Assembly (NCBI GenBank): GCA_021234155.1
Contig: JAJEKV010000021.1
Span: forward strand, 17,715,710 to 17,779,709
DNA length: 64,000 nt
Origin: Isoetes taiwanensis
Taxonomy: Eukaryota > Streptophyta > Lycopodiopsida > Isoetales > Isoetaceae
Reading direction: 5' to 3'
Part shown: positions 22,650-33,479 of the stretch, in pieces
Numbering within the stretch: position 1 is the stretch's first letter
Layout of the letters: the number at the start of each line of letters is the position of its first letter
Translations under genes and position numbers: made by a program
The notes under the pieces: generated by a model
Told to the model about the DNA's origin: nothing
Databases searched by the model: none
What the model saw: the letters and a program-made list of their open reading frames with translations, nothing else

Positions 22650-23330
22650 TATCTTTATTGCACTAATTTATTTTATGTGTGATTCTCATTTATTTGCATT
22701 TCTGCAGGACTTGTGACCATTCTAGAATCATCAAGGTTCGTCAAGTTGAACCATCTTCAATCAGCAGAAGGTAAGCAAGAATTCAACCCGGGGGATCCAC
22801 CTTCTTTATAAAGGATATGCCACCTGCGTGCGTAGGGTAGCCGAAAAACCCCTAGTATACGTGTTTTTGATAGGCAAATTTGACCCCTTTCCGTATGGTT
22901 TTACAACTAGAAGAACATTCCAAAACCCCTATGACCCCTAGTATACATACGGAAAAGGGTAAAAAATTGCCCCCTCCCATTGATGCACGTGGTTTTGACA
23001 GGTTCCACAAGGTGACGCCCCCTTGGAATTCAAACGTTTAGAAAACAAGAGTTAAGTCTGATTCTGTAAGTCGGCAATCATGTATTTGTGTTAGATTTGT
23101 CTATGAAGCATATGCTGCATTGATCAAGTTTGCAATAGTACATCATTTCTAAACATGTTATTTCTCCATTTCTTTTTAGTTGACAGTTCTAATTTGCAGA
23201 TACCTTTATTGCATTACTTTATTTTATGTATGATTCTTATTTATTTGCATTTTTGCAGGAATTGTGACCACTCTATAACCATCAAGGTTCCTCAAGTTGA
23301 ATCATCTCCAAGTAGCGGAAGGTATCTGTA
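22650..23330 (+). repeat. Duplicated intron end plus 63-nt exon-like unit
   Basis: Two copies lie 551 bp apart. Each has a T-rich tract ending TTTGCATTTNTGCAG, a 63-nt block (22708-22770 and 23259-23321) and then a GT donor (AAGGTAAGC and AAGGTATCT). The block reads TCDHSRIIKVRQVEPSSISR in copy 1 and NCDHSITIKVPQVESSPSSG in copy 2, open in the same phase. Nucleotide identity is about 80%. It looks like a duplicated cassette exon of an unknown gene, or a transposon piece with its splice sites. Neighbouring exons are not identified. Confidence 0.5.
22772..23190. other. Spacer between the duplicated units
   Basis: Contains CCCCTAGTATACGTG and, about 95 bp on, CCCCTAGTATACATAC, each near a CGTATGG or TACGGAAAAGG phrase. 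This hints at a further local duplication. No gene is seen. Confidence 0.4.
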
Positions 23331-23419
23331 TGGGCTTGAAGGGGATCTTTTAGTCGGGGTTTGGTGGTTCTGCCTTGCTTTGTCTAATCTACTTTTGATT
23401 GAACATGCTGGATCTAGGA

Positions 23420-24013
23420 TTATCCTACATCATTGGAAAACGAATCCAAAGCTTTGATTATGAAATGTAGCACCAAAAGACAAATATCTCCACGAATAGT
23501 AGACCTTACGACAATTTGTGTGCTCCATATTATGTCTGTCAATATTAGCAAGAAGTATCTCCCTCTCCTCTGGATTTTTTGTGCTATCCAGTTTGTTCTT
23601 TGAATCGATACATGTTTCACATTTCGAGAAGCTGCTATTTTCTCTTGAAACAAGGACATCATGAAAATCCTTATTCCACATTTGACTAAACTAGTTTGGG
23701 AGATGCGGGGTAGCCCTTGCATGTTTGGAGATTCATTCAATTCCTTTAATATGGACTTCATATTGTAAGTAGGTGGCATCACCTTTTGGTAATCTCTCTC
23801 CCCATCACACGTAATTCTGTTTTGGTGTGGCATTTGGTTAGCTGTAACATCTACCAACTGTATAAATGCCACCTTTGCGACCTCCATTCTTTTTGTGCAT
23901 CGCATTATAAGTTTATTTTCATGTATCACCTTTTTTGCTCCATTAAGCCACTTGTTTCTCCTATTATAAAAAGTGGCTTTACAAATCCCGCAGATTGTAA
24001 TCCTTTCCAACAC
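23420..24013 (-). pseudogene. Transposon-like protein with Cys-x2-Cys motif
   Basis: The minus-strand frame opens LERITICGICKATFYNRRNK and continues as a basic protein to LPRISQTSLVK. There coding quality moves to a second frame (23430-23681) reading MWNKDFHDVLVSRENSSFSK, CETCIDSKNKLDSTKNPEER, EILLANIDRHNMEHTNCRKV. The spacing FSKCETC ... H ... H ... R-Y-Y is typical of a zinc-binding segment in an uncharacterised transposon-associated family. A frameshift near 23680 breaks it. I infer a decayed DNA-transposon gene; the exact superfamily is not clear. Confidence 0.4.
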
Positions 24014-24406
24014 ATAATGTTTCCATCAAATAACATGCCCTTGTATTTTCCATCATCTTTAAAACTTGCTGAAAAACTATCATATATGAAAGTTGTTTGA
24101 TCATCAAATTTTAAAGAATAATACTCGGTTCGGGCAATGAAGATTTTTTTTTCTATCAGCATATTGGAAACAATGATTTGGACAACAATCAATAGATGCC
24201 ACGTTGGCAATATTCTCCATATCACAAGGGCCATTTTTTACTTTGGGCACTTGTGTCTTTTTCATCAATTGCATGGATCAGTCCAAGCAATGATTCTCCA
24301 TTAAGCAATGCTAAATTATTGATTGGCCACCATATCAGTTTTCCAATCTCGAATAGGTTAATACCAACCATCATCTCAAACATTGTAATCCCAAGGTCAT
24401 TTTCTC

Positions 24407-24837
24407 CTAACCTAAGTAGGCACCATCAACAACTTCATTTGTTAAAACTACAACAATAAAAGCAAATCCCAACTTATTTTTTTCCTTGTTTAGGACAACG
24501 GCCTTATCCCCTGGCCATGTAGATCTATTACCTCGATCGAACATCTGACTACTTTTTATAGGCAATACCATATCTTTGGAACTAGAAGCATGATCTTCAA
24601 TTGCTGGTGCCTTTTCAAACTGTAGTCTCAAATTGCGCTTCTTCCATCTCACAAAAAATCAACATGCTCCAGTAGATAATCATGTGATGGAGTGATAGGT
24701 TTGTCATAGACAACATTTAAAGAAATGCTGACATATCCATCACTTAAGATTTTATTGTAGCAAGATCTATTTGGATCCATGATTAATACTATTCCTTCTG
24801 CTATGTTTGTACCATTTTCCACCAGCATAACATGCAT
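24407..24837 (-). pseudogene. DUF8039-like transposon-associated fragment
   Basis: Two abutting frames read NGTNIAEGIVLIMDPNRSCY, ISLNVVYDKPITPSHDYLLE, then WKKRNLRLQFEKAPAIEDH and stop. The pattern of a short beta-rich domain (V-NGT-IAEG-V-DP---Y ... D-Y---L-V-VV) resembles a domain found in plant proteins linked to En/Spm-type transposons. This is recognition by pattern only. It lies on the same strand as the piece at 23.4-24.0 kb and could belong to the same dead element. Confidence 0.3.
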
Positions 24838-24849
24838 TCCTTCTTGGAC

Positions 24850-26790
24850 TTTCTCGCTCTATGTAAGTATCACATTTGCTTGGTTACAATGATCATAATA
24901 AAATATGTCATATCCCCGAGTGGTTAGGGGTATACACACCTGAGACGCCATAATGACCTTGCTTTTTGTATATGTATGCTAATATATATTTGTTTCAAGC
25001 TTCTTGAACCTATAGTAAAAAAGTTCCAATGTATATTGAAAATTACAAGGCATTGCCCAAAGTGTCAAAACAAAATGCCAAATATAATTTTAATCTAAGT
25101 CAATTTACATGACCTACTTAATTAAAGTAAGTAGTTGTATGCACCTTAAAAACCACAATGAAATGGCTTACTTCTCTTAGCTCCAACCTATGCAAATATC
25201 AAAGTGAGGGAGACTTAGTGGAAACTGGATCACATTATAGATGAAATAAATTGCAAAGTACCTAAGAACCATGGGAGTGAGCTCCAACACATGTTGGATG
25301 AATAAATAGAAAAATTTTAGAAACACCTCATGTTGATGCTTTATTAAGGCAAAAAAATGCAAGTGGGAGTGAACTTCCAACACACGTTGGAGGAAGGAAA
25401 TAACTAAAGAAAAAGCACTGAAAATCAAACGGCCATTATTTTGCCAATTTTGAATATTCTACCGTTCTAACTTTTCTTACTTTTTTGTTCTTATTTTAGA
25501 TCAGATAATAGAATTTTAGGTGAGGGTTAGGGTTAGGTTTCAATATTTTCCTTTCATTTCGATGAGAAATCCCCCCAACCAAGCCAAATCTGTAGGAGCT
25601 CCAGCCGGTTCCAACCAAATCGGTTATCTGTCTTGCCGAATCTGTAGGAGCTCTAGGCAGTTATGAGCTTTAGTTGCCAGATCTGAGCTCTTGGTTATGA
25701 GCATTTCTGATATGAGCTTCTGTTGTAGCCGCAGGTATGGTGCTTCGCATTGAAGAATGATCCAGGAGTGCACATATCACCAATCATTCGGAACCCATTT
25801 TCAATCTGTAGAATCTATGGGATTCTTGAAACGAATCTGAACACAGGTAAAAGGAACTCCTCTGTTCTTTAACGATTTGGGCAAAAAGGACCTTCAATCA
25901 GCATTATTAGGGATTCGGTGCAACATTTTTTGATTTGCAGCACTTGTGGGAGGATTTTACTTCAGAGCCTGAATCTTGGCAGTAGATGAAAAGTCGGTCA
26001 GATATGTTGCTCCAGATGTACCTTCTTTTTATCTTTTCATCTGGTTGCATTTATAAATATTATTAAAATCTCTGGAATAGGGCTGGTCTGGACCTCAGAT
26101 CGGCCCCAAAATAATTTAAAATAGAATATGGCATATCAAGAAACAGTTGTACAAAATTTTCATCAGACTCTGATGTGTTGTTTTACTAGTTTTTTATTTT
26201 TACCTTTTGCAGATCCACAATCGAAACAATGTTGACTATTGTGGTCGAATCAAGATTCTTTAGCCATGGAGTATTTTATAATAATCTAGCTGCGCCACTC
26301 TCTCAATATCTTCGAATGTCGGAAATTGCAGTAAATTTGAATGCAGAATCTTGCCACGAAAAGAGAATTTATTTCCACGTGTGCATTAACATCTGTGTAG
26401 CTTCACTCAAGTTTGTATGGCGCTCTCGCTCAAGATGTTGATTCCTCTCCCTATAATCTACTCTCGATAGGACACGAGTGTTTTCTCCTATCTGTCCAGC
26501 TAGACGATGTCTAGCACGCCCTCTTGCCACGCCCTCTTGCCATTGCTTCGCAAGTTTGCATATCGTCCTATTCCTCTCGGCTCTATGTAGTTTTCGATTG
26601 GGTTCGATGTGTTATCACCCATATTCAATTCATTCAGATACCATTGTGATGCATAATGACATAGAAGAAAAAACTTACACGTTTGTCTCCTTCAAGCATG
26701 CTTTCCCTCACATTTCATGTAGTAGCACTAAGATCGAGACTCTGTTCGTTGGAATTATAGCGATTGTATTACCAACATAGTTCACCATTC
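24850..26790. other. Non-coding or unrecognised
   Basis: AT-rich spacer. GGGTTAGGGTTAGG near 25527 is only two telomere-like units. Short frames at 25177-25428 and 26229-26780 show no recognisable protein. Confidence 0.35.
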
Positions 26791-27310
26791 ATAATATATA
26801 TATAACATCTAGTATACTATCTGCATGTTACATGTTACGTAACATGATATCCATAACATGATATCCATGGCATAAATCACAATTCAGCTCACAACATATA
26901 CCTTATATAGTAATAACACAATCATCTAATTATCATAAGCAACTCATAATATATAACATCTAAATATACTGTGCACATTACGTAACATGAGATACATGGC
27001 ATAAATCACAAGTCATCTCACAACATGTACCGTATATAATGTATTTATTACAATGGAATTATGCTGACCGCATATTACACATCGCAGGAAACATGCATCT
27101 CATAATATGTCTACAGTAATGGCATGATTATCTAATTATTATAATGGCATAATCCACAGTTTATCTCACAGTATATTCCAAGTATATTAAGTTATTATAA
27201 TGAAATCATACTGAGCATATTATGCCTCGCATAGAAAAAAATATCTTATAATATGTCTATAGCGATGGCATGATCATATAATTATCATAAGCAACATAAC
27301 ATTATCTAAT
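26790..27310. repeat. Degenerate AT-rich tandem repeat
   Basis: Phrases such as CATGGCATAAATCACAA, CATCTAATTATCATAAGCAA, CATTACGTAACATGA and CTCACAACATATACC recur several times with a loose period of about 120-150 bp. The array is diverged. No coding content is seen. Confidence 0.65.
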
Positions 27311-27681
27311 ACAGCCGCCATGACAATTTGCAATCGTCGATGGAGACGAGTTAATTGTGCAGCGAGCCGTTTAGTACTGATGGAAAGAGTGATAGACTCC
27401 TTAGATATTTTATCTAGCTCTTCAGAGAGCCTTTCCACTTGTGATTGCAATTTCCTCGTCATCGTCGGAGGAGGGCGTTTCCTAAATGATGCTAAATGCC
27501 AAGCAATTTGGTTTTGTCTATACTTGCGAAGGTTTCCCTTCCTAGCAATCATCACAGATACATTGCAACTATTCTGTTTATTGTTCAAATGCGAATTCAT
27601 ATCATGCATAGTCAAGGACCCATCAATCCCATTATCTATGTCGATTATAGCCTCAGTGATCTCTTCAACCAATTTCGCCAT
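27274..27681 (-). CDS. Unrecognised basic coiled-coil ORF
   Basis: A 135-codon frame begins MAKLVEEITEAIIDIDNG, carries a basic stretch ARKGNLRKYRQNQIAWHLAS and then a likely coiled coil, LQSQVERLSEELDKISKES, ending KRLAAQLTRLHRRLQIV before a hydrophobic tail that enters the AT-rich repeat. The composition is protein-like up to about residue 120. The family is not recognised. It may be an exon of a larger transposon-encoded gene on the minus strand. Confidence 0.35.
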   Translation of the reverse strand: MAKLVEEITEAIIDIDNGIDGSLTMHDMNSHLNNKQNSCNVSVMIARKGNLRKYRQNQIAWHLASFRKRPPPTMTRKLQSQVERLSEELDKISKESITLSISTKRLAAQLTRLHRRLQIVMAAVLDNVMLLMIII

Positions 27682-27831
27682 TTACTACAATGCAAAATAC
27701 AAAAACCAAATTAAAACAAATCCAGACATGGACATCCCATCCCCATTAGCATTATATAGATGTTATCTTTAGTATTTAAACAAACAAAGTACATTCGATA
27801 ATCCAAACATTATCAACTACTAACTATGGAA

Positions 27832-28036
27832 TTAGATGTCATTGAATAGTCCAACTTCAATCCTACCATCCACTAGTTCGGTCTCCACTTTGAAGATACC
27901 CGCAGGACCAATGGAGCCACAACTCATGTACTTCTCAAGATAATAGGTTATGACACCCGATGGATAATTTGTTTCCATTATTTCCAATTTACTGAGTAAG
28001 GATTTGGGCAAAAAACGTTCCACAACTAAAGTGTCA
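27832..28036 (-). pseudogene. Coding remnant beside the LINE
   Basis: The minus-strand frame after the LINE tail reads FDTLVVERFLPKSLLSKLEI, NYPSGVITYYLEKYMSCGSI and FKVETELVDGRIEVGLFNDI before a stop. It is protein-like to its end. The LINE 3' tail abuts it exactly, so the LINE probably inserted into this coding sequence. I do not recognise the protein. Confidence 0.35.
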
Positions 28037-28770
28037 AAGAATAGAATAGTTTTTTTAACGTCCACGGAGACCAATAGGTCATGGGACCCATACAATGGGC
28101 TAGTACAATCATTACTACTAGGATTAAAAAACCCCTGCCTCGAAAGGTTTTCAAGGGAAAAACCTTTGCAGTAATGATGATACTAGACAAGCGGAGATAA
28201 TAACTACTGAGGGCTCAGTAATTGCTGACGTTTATCTAGAACCTCAAGTATGTATAATGCCAAGTCATGCACAGATGGTGCTCTGAGAAGTTGTGGAAGC
28301 GTGGAATGGAATGCTAATGTCAAAAAATGATTCCGGACTATCTCAAAAGCAGGGCAACTCAGAAGAGTATGGCTTTCATCTTCAATAACCTGTAACTGGC
28401 AACATGCACATAGTCTCGCTTCTCGCGGCAATTGCGGCCGCTCCCATCTACCTGTCTCAATCCGTAGCCTGTGGGACCCCGTGCGAATTGATGCAATAGC
28501 TACAAGCTTGTTCCTGGACAATGAAGCAAGCAAATAAGCTTGGGGCCCTGGTGCCAAGGTGGGATTTATGTGTGCATGGTAATGACCAGTTTTCACTTGG
28601 GCCAAAGTAATTGCGTCCCATATCTTTTGAGAAAAACAACCATTGAGATATTGTTGCAAAAGCTCAGGATCAGAACTGGCAAGCATCAGGCAGTGCTCTA
28701 GTTGCACAGCCCAACGGGCAAACTATGTAGCTGAGGATCCCTGGATCCAACCACACTCCACATGATATAA
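28037..28770 (-). mobile_element. LINE (non-LTR retrotransposon) 3' end, 5'-truncated
   Basis: The minus-strand frame 28204-28707 has the C-terminal region of a plant LINE reverse-transcriptase protein: LRIETGRWERPQLPREARLC, then CACCQLQVIEDESHTLLSCP and AFEIVRNH. That is the CxxC---ExHxLxxCP zinc-binding tail. The frame stays protein-like upstream to about 28770 through an in-frame TAG (FARWAVQLEHC). Downstream lies a 3' UTR of about 165 bp ending in TATTCTATTCTT (28037-28050 on the complement). The same 3' UTR, identical over roughly 140 bp, is inserted into the PYRB pseudogene at 37.9-38.1 kb. The RT catalytic domain is absent. Confidence 0.75.
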
Positions 28771-29246
28771 CTCATCTCCCATTCCTTTAATCGTTATATA
28801 TAGAATTTTTTTTTATCTTAGACGTCAACATAACAATGGCCTTTGGCAATGGCTTGCCCATTTGAAATTAATAGACACTATTAACTTATAAGGCAAGCAG
28901 TTTTCAAGCAATTTTAAATTTCTTTAATAACTTGAAGTAACAAATAATAGCGTAGATGAAATAATAGTGTAGACCTATATGCAAGATATGTAATGTAAAC
29001 ATTGAATGGATGAGTGGGAGAGGTTAGGAAATATACCTCAGGAATAGGAAGAGCGGAAAGCTAAGTGCCTATAGAAGCAGTTCAGCTCGTATTGTGTTCA
29101 AGCATTGGAGGGTACCCTCTATTTGTATGGCTAGTTTATGTGCACGTTTTATATATACATCAAATCTACTAAAGCAAATGCAAGCACATGCTAAAATATG
29201 GGATCCGATATCTAGATGGTATAAATCTCCTATCTAGATATCAATA
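28771..29246. other. AT-rich non-coding spacer
   Basis: No supportable gene or repeat. Confidence 0.4.
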
Positions 29247-29450
29247 TGATATACATATGGTGGCTCTAATAACCAAGCAACACAAATTAAAAAACACATG
29301 CCTAAACACTTAGAAATCATAATCTACAATGATATGCATAATGACGTTGCATTGAAGAATATGGTGGTGGCTCCAATAACCAAGCAACATAAACCCAAAA
29401 GCACGTCCCTAAATATTAAAAATCGTAATCTACAATGTTATGATACAGTA
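29247..29450. repeat. Tandem duplication, about 110 bp
   Basis: GGTGGCTCTAATAACCAAGC and GGTGGCTCCAATAACCAAGC begin two diverged copies. Each continues to AATCATAATCTACAATG or AATCGTAATCTACAATG. The 76-codon frame over it reflects this repeat. Confidence 0.65.
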
Positions 29451-29555
29451 AAGAGTGTGGTGATGTATAATGCAATTATTGGTTCGGATCTGCTCTATAG
29501 ATTGGGTGCATTAAATGTGTTGATATAGCTTATATATTTTTTTTTCCTCTTTTTT

Positions 29556-30092
29556 TTGCTTCCAGTAAGTAAATGCTATGTTCTCAGATTCGACATTGCC
29601 TTCTATGCACCCAAAAATCCTCCCAAGCAATCGCATAGCTGCAGCCAGTGCTCGGCGGCGGCTTCCACTTCCCTTGAAAATTATGCTGGTTGTTTCTATC
29701 AAATTCATCATGCTACCCTGCTAATCTCAGCACAGGAGGAGGCGATGCTGAGCATCCAACCACGACTTGACTTGGAATCAGGTATGGCATTTTCGGTCCT
29801 TGCAGAATGCCCACAAAAACACTGCTTGGATTGGGGTCAGGTATACAGTCAATTGTTTAGTGATCAACCTGAAAATATCATTGTGGATATATGCTTCATG
29901 CTAATGATAACGGGCCATGACAGCAAGGGCTGCAGAAGTCGTTGCTTCCATGCTATCCATGTATGCATCACCATGGAGGAAGCTGATGCGCTGAATTATG
30001 CAATTAGAACATTGCAAAAAATCTTGATTTATCATAGTCTTCATGATGTAGGACTCCATCACATTAACTGGAGCCTTATGGGCTACACATAA
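29556..30092 (+). CDS. Hypothetical 178-residue ORF
   Basis: The longest frame in this interval; it begins MLPVSKCYVLRFDIAFY. It is Cys- and His-rich (ten or more Cys, as in CSQCSAAAS and CPQKHCLDW) and has a middle part DQPENIIVDICFMLMITGHD. It ends HDVGLHHINWSLMGYT. I recognise no domain. The composition is plausible for protein but there is no supporting neighbour, so chance remains possible. Confidence 0.2.
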   Translation: MLPVSKCYVLRFDIAFYAPKNPPKQSHSCSQCSAAASTSLENYAGCFYQIHHATLLISAQEEAMLSIQPRLDLESGMAFSVLAECPQKHCLDWGQVYSQLFSDQPENIIVDICFMLMITGHDSKGCRSRCFHAIHVCITMEEADALNYAIRTLQKILIYHSLHDVGLHHINWSLMGYT

Positions 30093-30099
30093 TGCTTTA

Positions 30100-30864
30100 G
30101 TGAAGCTTCTGGGTAAAAGATCAGAAATGTGTTTTGTACACTACAACAGCTCATGCAAACAGTTCAATTAATTGTTCTATTTGTGAACTGTCATCAATTA
30201 GACATTCCCATTGCCAGTGACATGAATTCCAAGATCATTCTTATATTGTATTCCAAGAAGTACATCGGCAGAATTGAAAATATTTGGAGTTACATGCAGC
30301 AAGAAGAAGTCAACATTCCAGATTTCATGATAATGAACTTGAAGACAATCCTTTGAAAGATTATGGCCCAATTGCAGAACTTCATACTCCTAACAATGGT
30401 TCTAAGTTGCACGAGCCAGTTAGAAATTCAAAAATGACAACCAAAAGTTCTCATTATCAGAGCTTGCATATCCTTTCTGTGGTTACAATAGAAATAGAAT
30501 GATTTAATGACTTATAGTTGGGAAACCAGTTGAAAGTTGAGAGTGGTGAATTCCCTATCTGAACCACCATCTCCTCCGAGTACTTGCCGTTATAGGTTCT
30601 AACTGTGCTCAGCATTTGACATATGCAACGATAATGGGTGCAGCTCATATAGTTCCATATGCACAATCAGTGAGATCTTTGAGGCCTTTTAGGACATTTT
30701 TGTCACCAAAACAGCTCCCCTTAAAGGCTTAGATGTGAAAAAAGGGATAAAAAATCTAGCATCTGACATAAGTAGGACTCACACTTGGACATGTGGATAA
30801 GTAAACAGATAAGATACAGTTTATTAAAATAATAATAAATAATAGTGATGTTAACATTACTCAC
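30100..30864. other. Non-coding; expected place of the last CAP exon
   Basis: The CAP gene on the minus strand should have one more short exon here or further left, encoding the LPQQ ... TTPVSHSGG tail. I do not find it in this interval. Otherwise AT-rich sequence without features. Confidence 0.4.
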
Positions 30865-33469
30865 ATAATCAGCATCACTTGTTGCTCCAGGTACAACCAC
30901 GTTAATCTCACTAGATTTTGCAGTGGTGATGGATGTCTTTAACGAATCTTTCCCCAAATATAGCTGGCAACCATTTGTATTCTCTATTGAAATTGTTGGC
31001 ACAACTTCCTGAACAAGTTTGGAACACTTGAAAGCATAAAAGACATGCACCAGGTCTTCTCGAATAGGAGAAGGGGAATACCTGACACTGGACTTCGACA
31101 CTGGTACAATTCACTAGTTCGCATGCCGTCACAACATCCTACATGCATTCACAATTACAAATTCTGGAAAAGACTAGAAGAAGAAAATCTCACATCAAAT
31201 ATGATACCTTGAAAACAATGGCAGTTTTGGTGCACTTATCCACGGTGATGTTATTAACTTTTCCTAATGTTGCCAAACAGGAAAATTAGTTGTTACATAT
31301 CAGAGAAGCATAAGCATGCACACCACATTCCTTGAACTTAAATGATAGAACCTTTGCATCCAAATATATACACAGTTTGACGGCCATTACACTGACTTAT
31401 GATAATATTCTTGTTATCATTCTGGTTCTCTATGACCCATCCGTGTAAATCCATCTCAACATTTAGAGATGCTGTATAGCTGAAAGTTATAAACGTTTAC
31501 TTACTTCTTGTCCATTTGGAGCTCAAATACTGGAGGGGCAACTTTTATAGGTAAAGGTTTAATCTCACGTGTCGCAGCAACTTGCCCAGACGACACTATG
31601 CCTACCTTATCTGGCCTATTCTTTGCTTTCATATCGTCTGCGACCTTTCTCAGACCTGCAACATGCATTTGCTTAACATCCAACATATAAAAATTAAATT
31701 CCCCAACACATAACAACCAACACATAACAACCATTGACATTAACAACCAACACATAACTACCATTGACATTAATTAACACAACCATTGGGTCCAACACAT
31801 TTAAATTAAAATCCCCCTTAAACCCCTTGATTATTCACACGAGGGGTGACTCGTGCAACGAGCCGTTGGATAGGCATATTCACCCCTTATTCCTTAATCT
31901 ACACCGTACGTAAAGTTCCTCGTTTGTGGGGTATGCAAGTACAAAATTTGCTATACTGTATAACAAGATTCGCAAAATACTATAAGATTTCAAGCGGAAT
32001 ACTATATGGTGTTGATTTTGTACGTGCAAAATACAATTATGAGGGCTCTCGCTGCCCTACGTCACCCCCCGTGTGAATATGCACCCAAACCGAAGGGGGT
32101 TTAAGGGGGATTTTAATTTAAATGTGTTGGACCCAATGGTTGTGTTAATTAATGTCAATGGTAGTTATGTGTTGGTTGTTAATGTCAATGGTTGTTATGT
32201 GTTGGTTGTTATGTGTTGGGGAATTTAATTTTTATATGTTGGATGTTAATGGTTTGTGTTGCAAAAAAACTTTTTTGGCCCCTTAGGGGCCTTAGGACGT
32301 TCTCCTAAGGTGCGACAAAAAAATTTTAGAATTCAAACCAGAAAAAAACTAGAATTCATTTGAGGCTTTCATCACCTGTAGCTTTTGAATTTCATCACAA
32401 TAAAACATAAGTAAAAGTTACCATAAAGATAGAGCGGATTGATCCCATTATTCTGAAAGTCATAAAGTTTGCAACACCCATACACAAACATTTTTCAACT
32501 GGCATTTTTCAACTGGAATTTAACAGCAGCCTTTGGCCTCCATGGATTCTTGTGGTGAGAAACCAAAGAGGGAAACTTTTCTGCTTGTTAGCACAAGGAT
32601 CTAGAAGCCTTGGAATTTGCTTAATAACTGCCTCAAAATCTAAAAATGCATAGTAATTTTTTGCAAGCTTCATTCAGAATGAGCAATAAAACAATATCCA
32701 ATAGCGCAATCCTGTATTAATCAGCTGGTAGGATGTGAAAGCCTACCAAACCCGGCCGAAACATTGCTGTTTTAGCATAGATAACTTAACCAAACATATC
32801 CATATCATACACTATCAAAAAGATCTCGGAGAGAGCTTTCCAACGCAATAAAAATCATCTCAAACAGAGCTCTGGATCAAAAGTTATGATAAGAAATGTG
32901 TTGCCGGCGGGGAAACTGCACTACATGCGCCCTTCAAGCCCTTCATGTGCCCATTACACAAAAAGAGGGCTTTTGTTCTGAGCCATTGGTTGTTGACCAT
33001 TATACACCACACGCACAAAAAAAGGGCTTTTGTTGTGAGCCATTGGTTGTTGACCATTATGCACCACACGCACAAAAAAAAGGGCTTTTGTTGTGAGCCA
33101 TTGGTTGTTGACCATTGGAAAAAAAGGGCTAAAATCAATGGCTCAGAAATGGTGCACTCTAGATGTACGTATTAGTACATCCATTTGAATACATCACGAA
33201 ATCATAGGAAAACCTTAGTGAAAAGCGTACAAAAACACAAAGAAAACCCCCTGTTATTATGCTACATATTCAAAATATTGCCAAAAAATGACAAAGGTTC
33301 CTCGGTTGATTTCATTAAATACTGCACTCATGGCTGGTTTTGAAACAACAGGTGATGCTGAACTCCCAGGTAAACTACTTGTTGGTGCTGGTGGAGGTGG
33401 AGGAACTCTAGAACCAGCTGGAGGAGGTGGTGGAACTATCGGACCAGCTGCTAGTACTGGAGCAGCCAT
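30865..33469 (-). CDS. CAP1: Cyclase-associated protein (actin regulator), partial gene
   Basis: Plant CAP binds G-actin and speeds nucleotide exchange and filament turnover in the cytosol. Exons in coding order: about 33469-33296, proline-rich linker ([19 protein letters not shown]) and WH2-side [11 protein letters not shown]; 31655-31505, [16 protein letters not shown] to [11 protein letters not shown]; about 31462-31358, [20 protein letters not shown]; 31263-31208, [19 protein letters not shown]; 31138-31082, [19 protein letters not shown]; 31018-30865, [20 protein letters not shown] to [12 protein letters not shown]. Together these make the C-terminal beta-helix CARP domain. Most joins show AG/GT sites, for example AAGAA|gtaagt and TAT|gtgagt. 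The N-terminal helical domain and final exon are not found. No clear GT donor follows NRGT in the first exon. The frame is otherwise clean. Either a partial copy or a gene whose 5' exons lie elsewhere. Confidence 0.85.
31673..32249. mobile_element. 577-bp foldback element in a CAP intron
   Basis: Left arm 31673-31847 and right arm 32061-32249 are inverted copies with very few differences. For example AACATCCAACATATAAAAAT matches ATTTTTATATGTTGGATGTT. Arms contain repeated CCAACACATAACAACCATTG. The loop is about 213 bp and non-coding. The outermost 4 bp are TTAA at both ends, so either the inverted repeat ends there or a TTAA target was duplicated. It sits in the long intron between the first two CAP exons found. 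Confidence 0.85.
32940..33125. repeat. Tandem repeat, three units of about 59 bp
   Basis: AGGGCTTTTGTTNTGAGCC followed by ATTGGTTGTTGACCATT is repeated three times, the first two followed by ATGCACCACACGCACAAAA or a near variant. Copies are nearly identical, so the array is young. Similar frames on both strands are repeat artefacts. It lies in a CAP intron. Confidence 0.85.
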
Positions 33470-33479
33470 AGAGAGTTAA

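Noticed and set aside
24905-24955. tRNA-like phrase CCGAGTGGTTAGGGGTATA
   Set aside because: It resembles an A box, but no B box, cloverleaf or acceptor pairing follows.
25520-25545. Telomere-like GGGTTAGGGTTAGG
   Set aside because: Only two units and no array; likely chance.
29556-30092. Assigning a function to the Cys/His-rich 178-codon frame
   Set aside because: No ordered zinc-finger spacing or known domain is visible, so it stays hypothetical.
33288-33479. Glycine-rich plus-strand frame
   Set aside because: It is the antisense of the CAP proline-rich exon.
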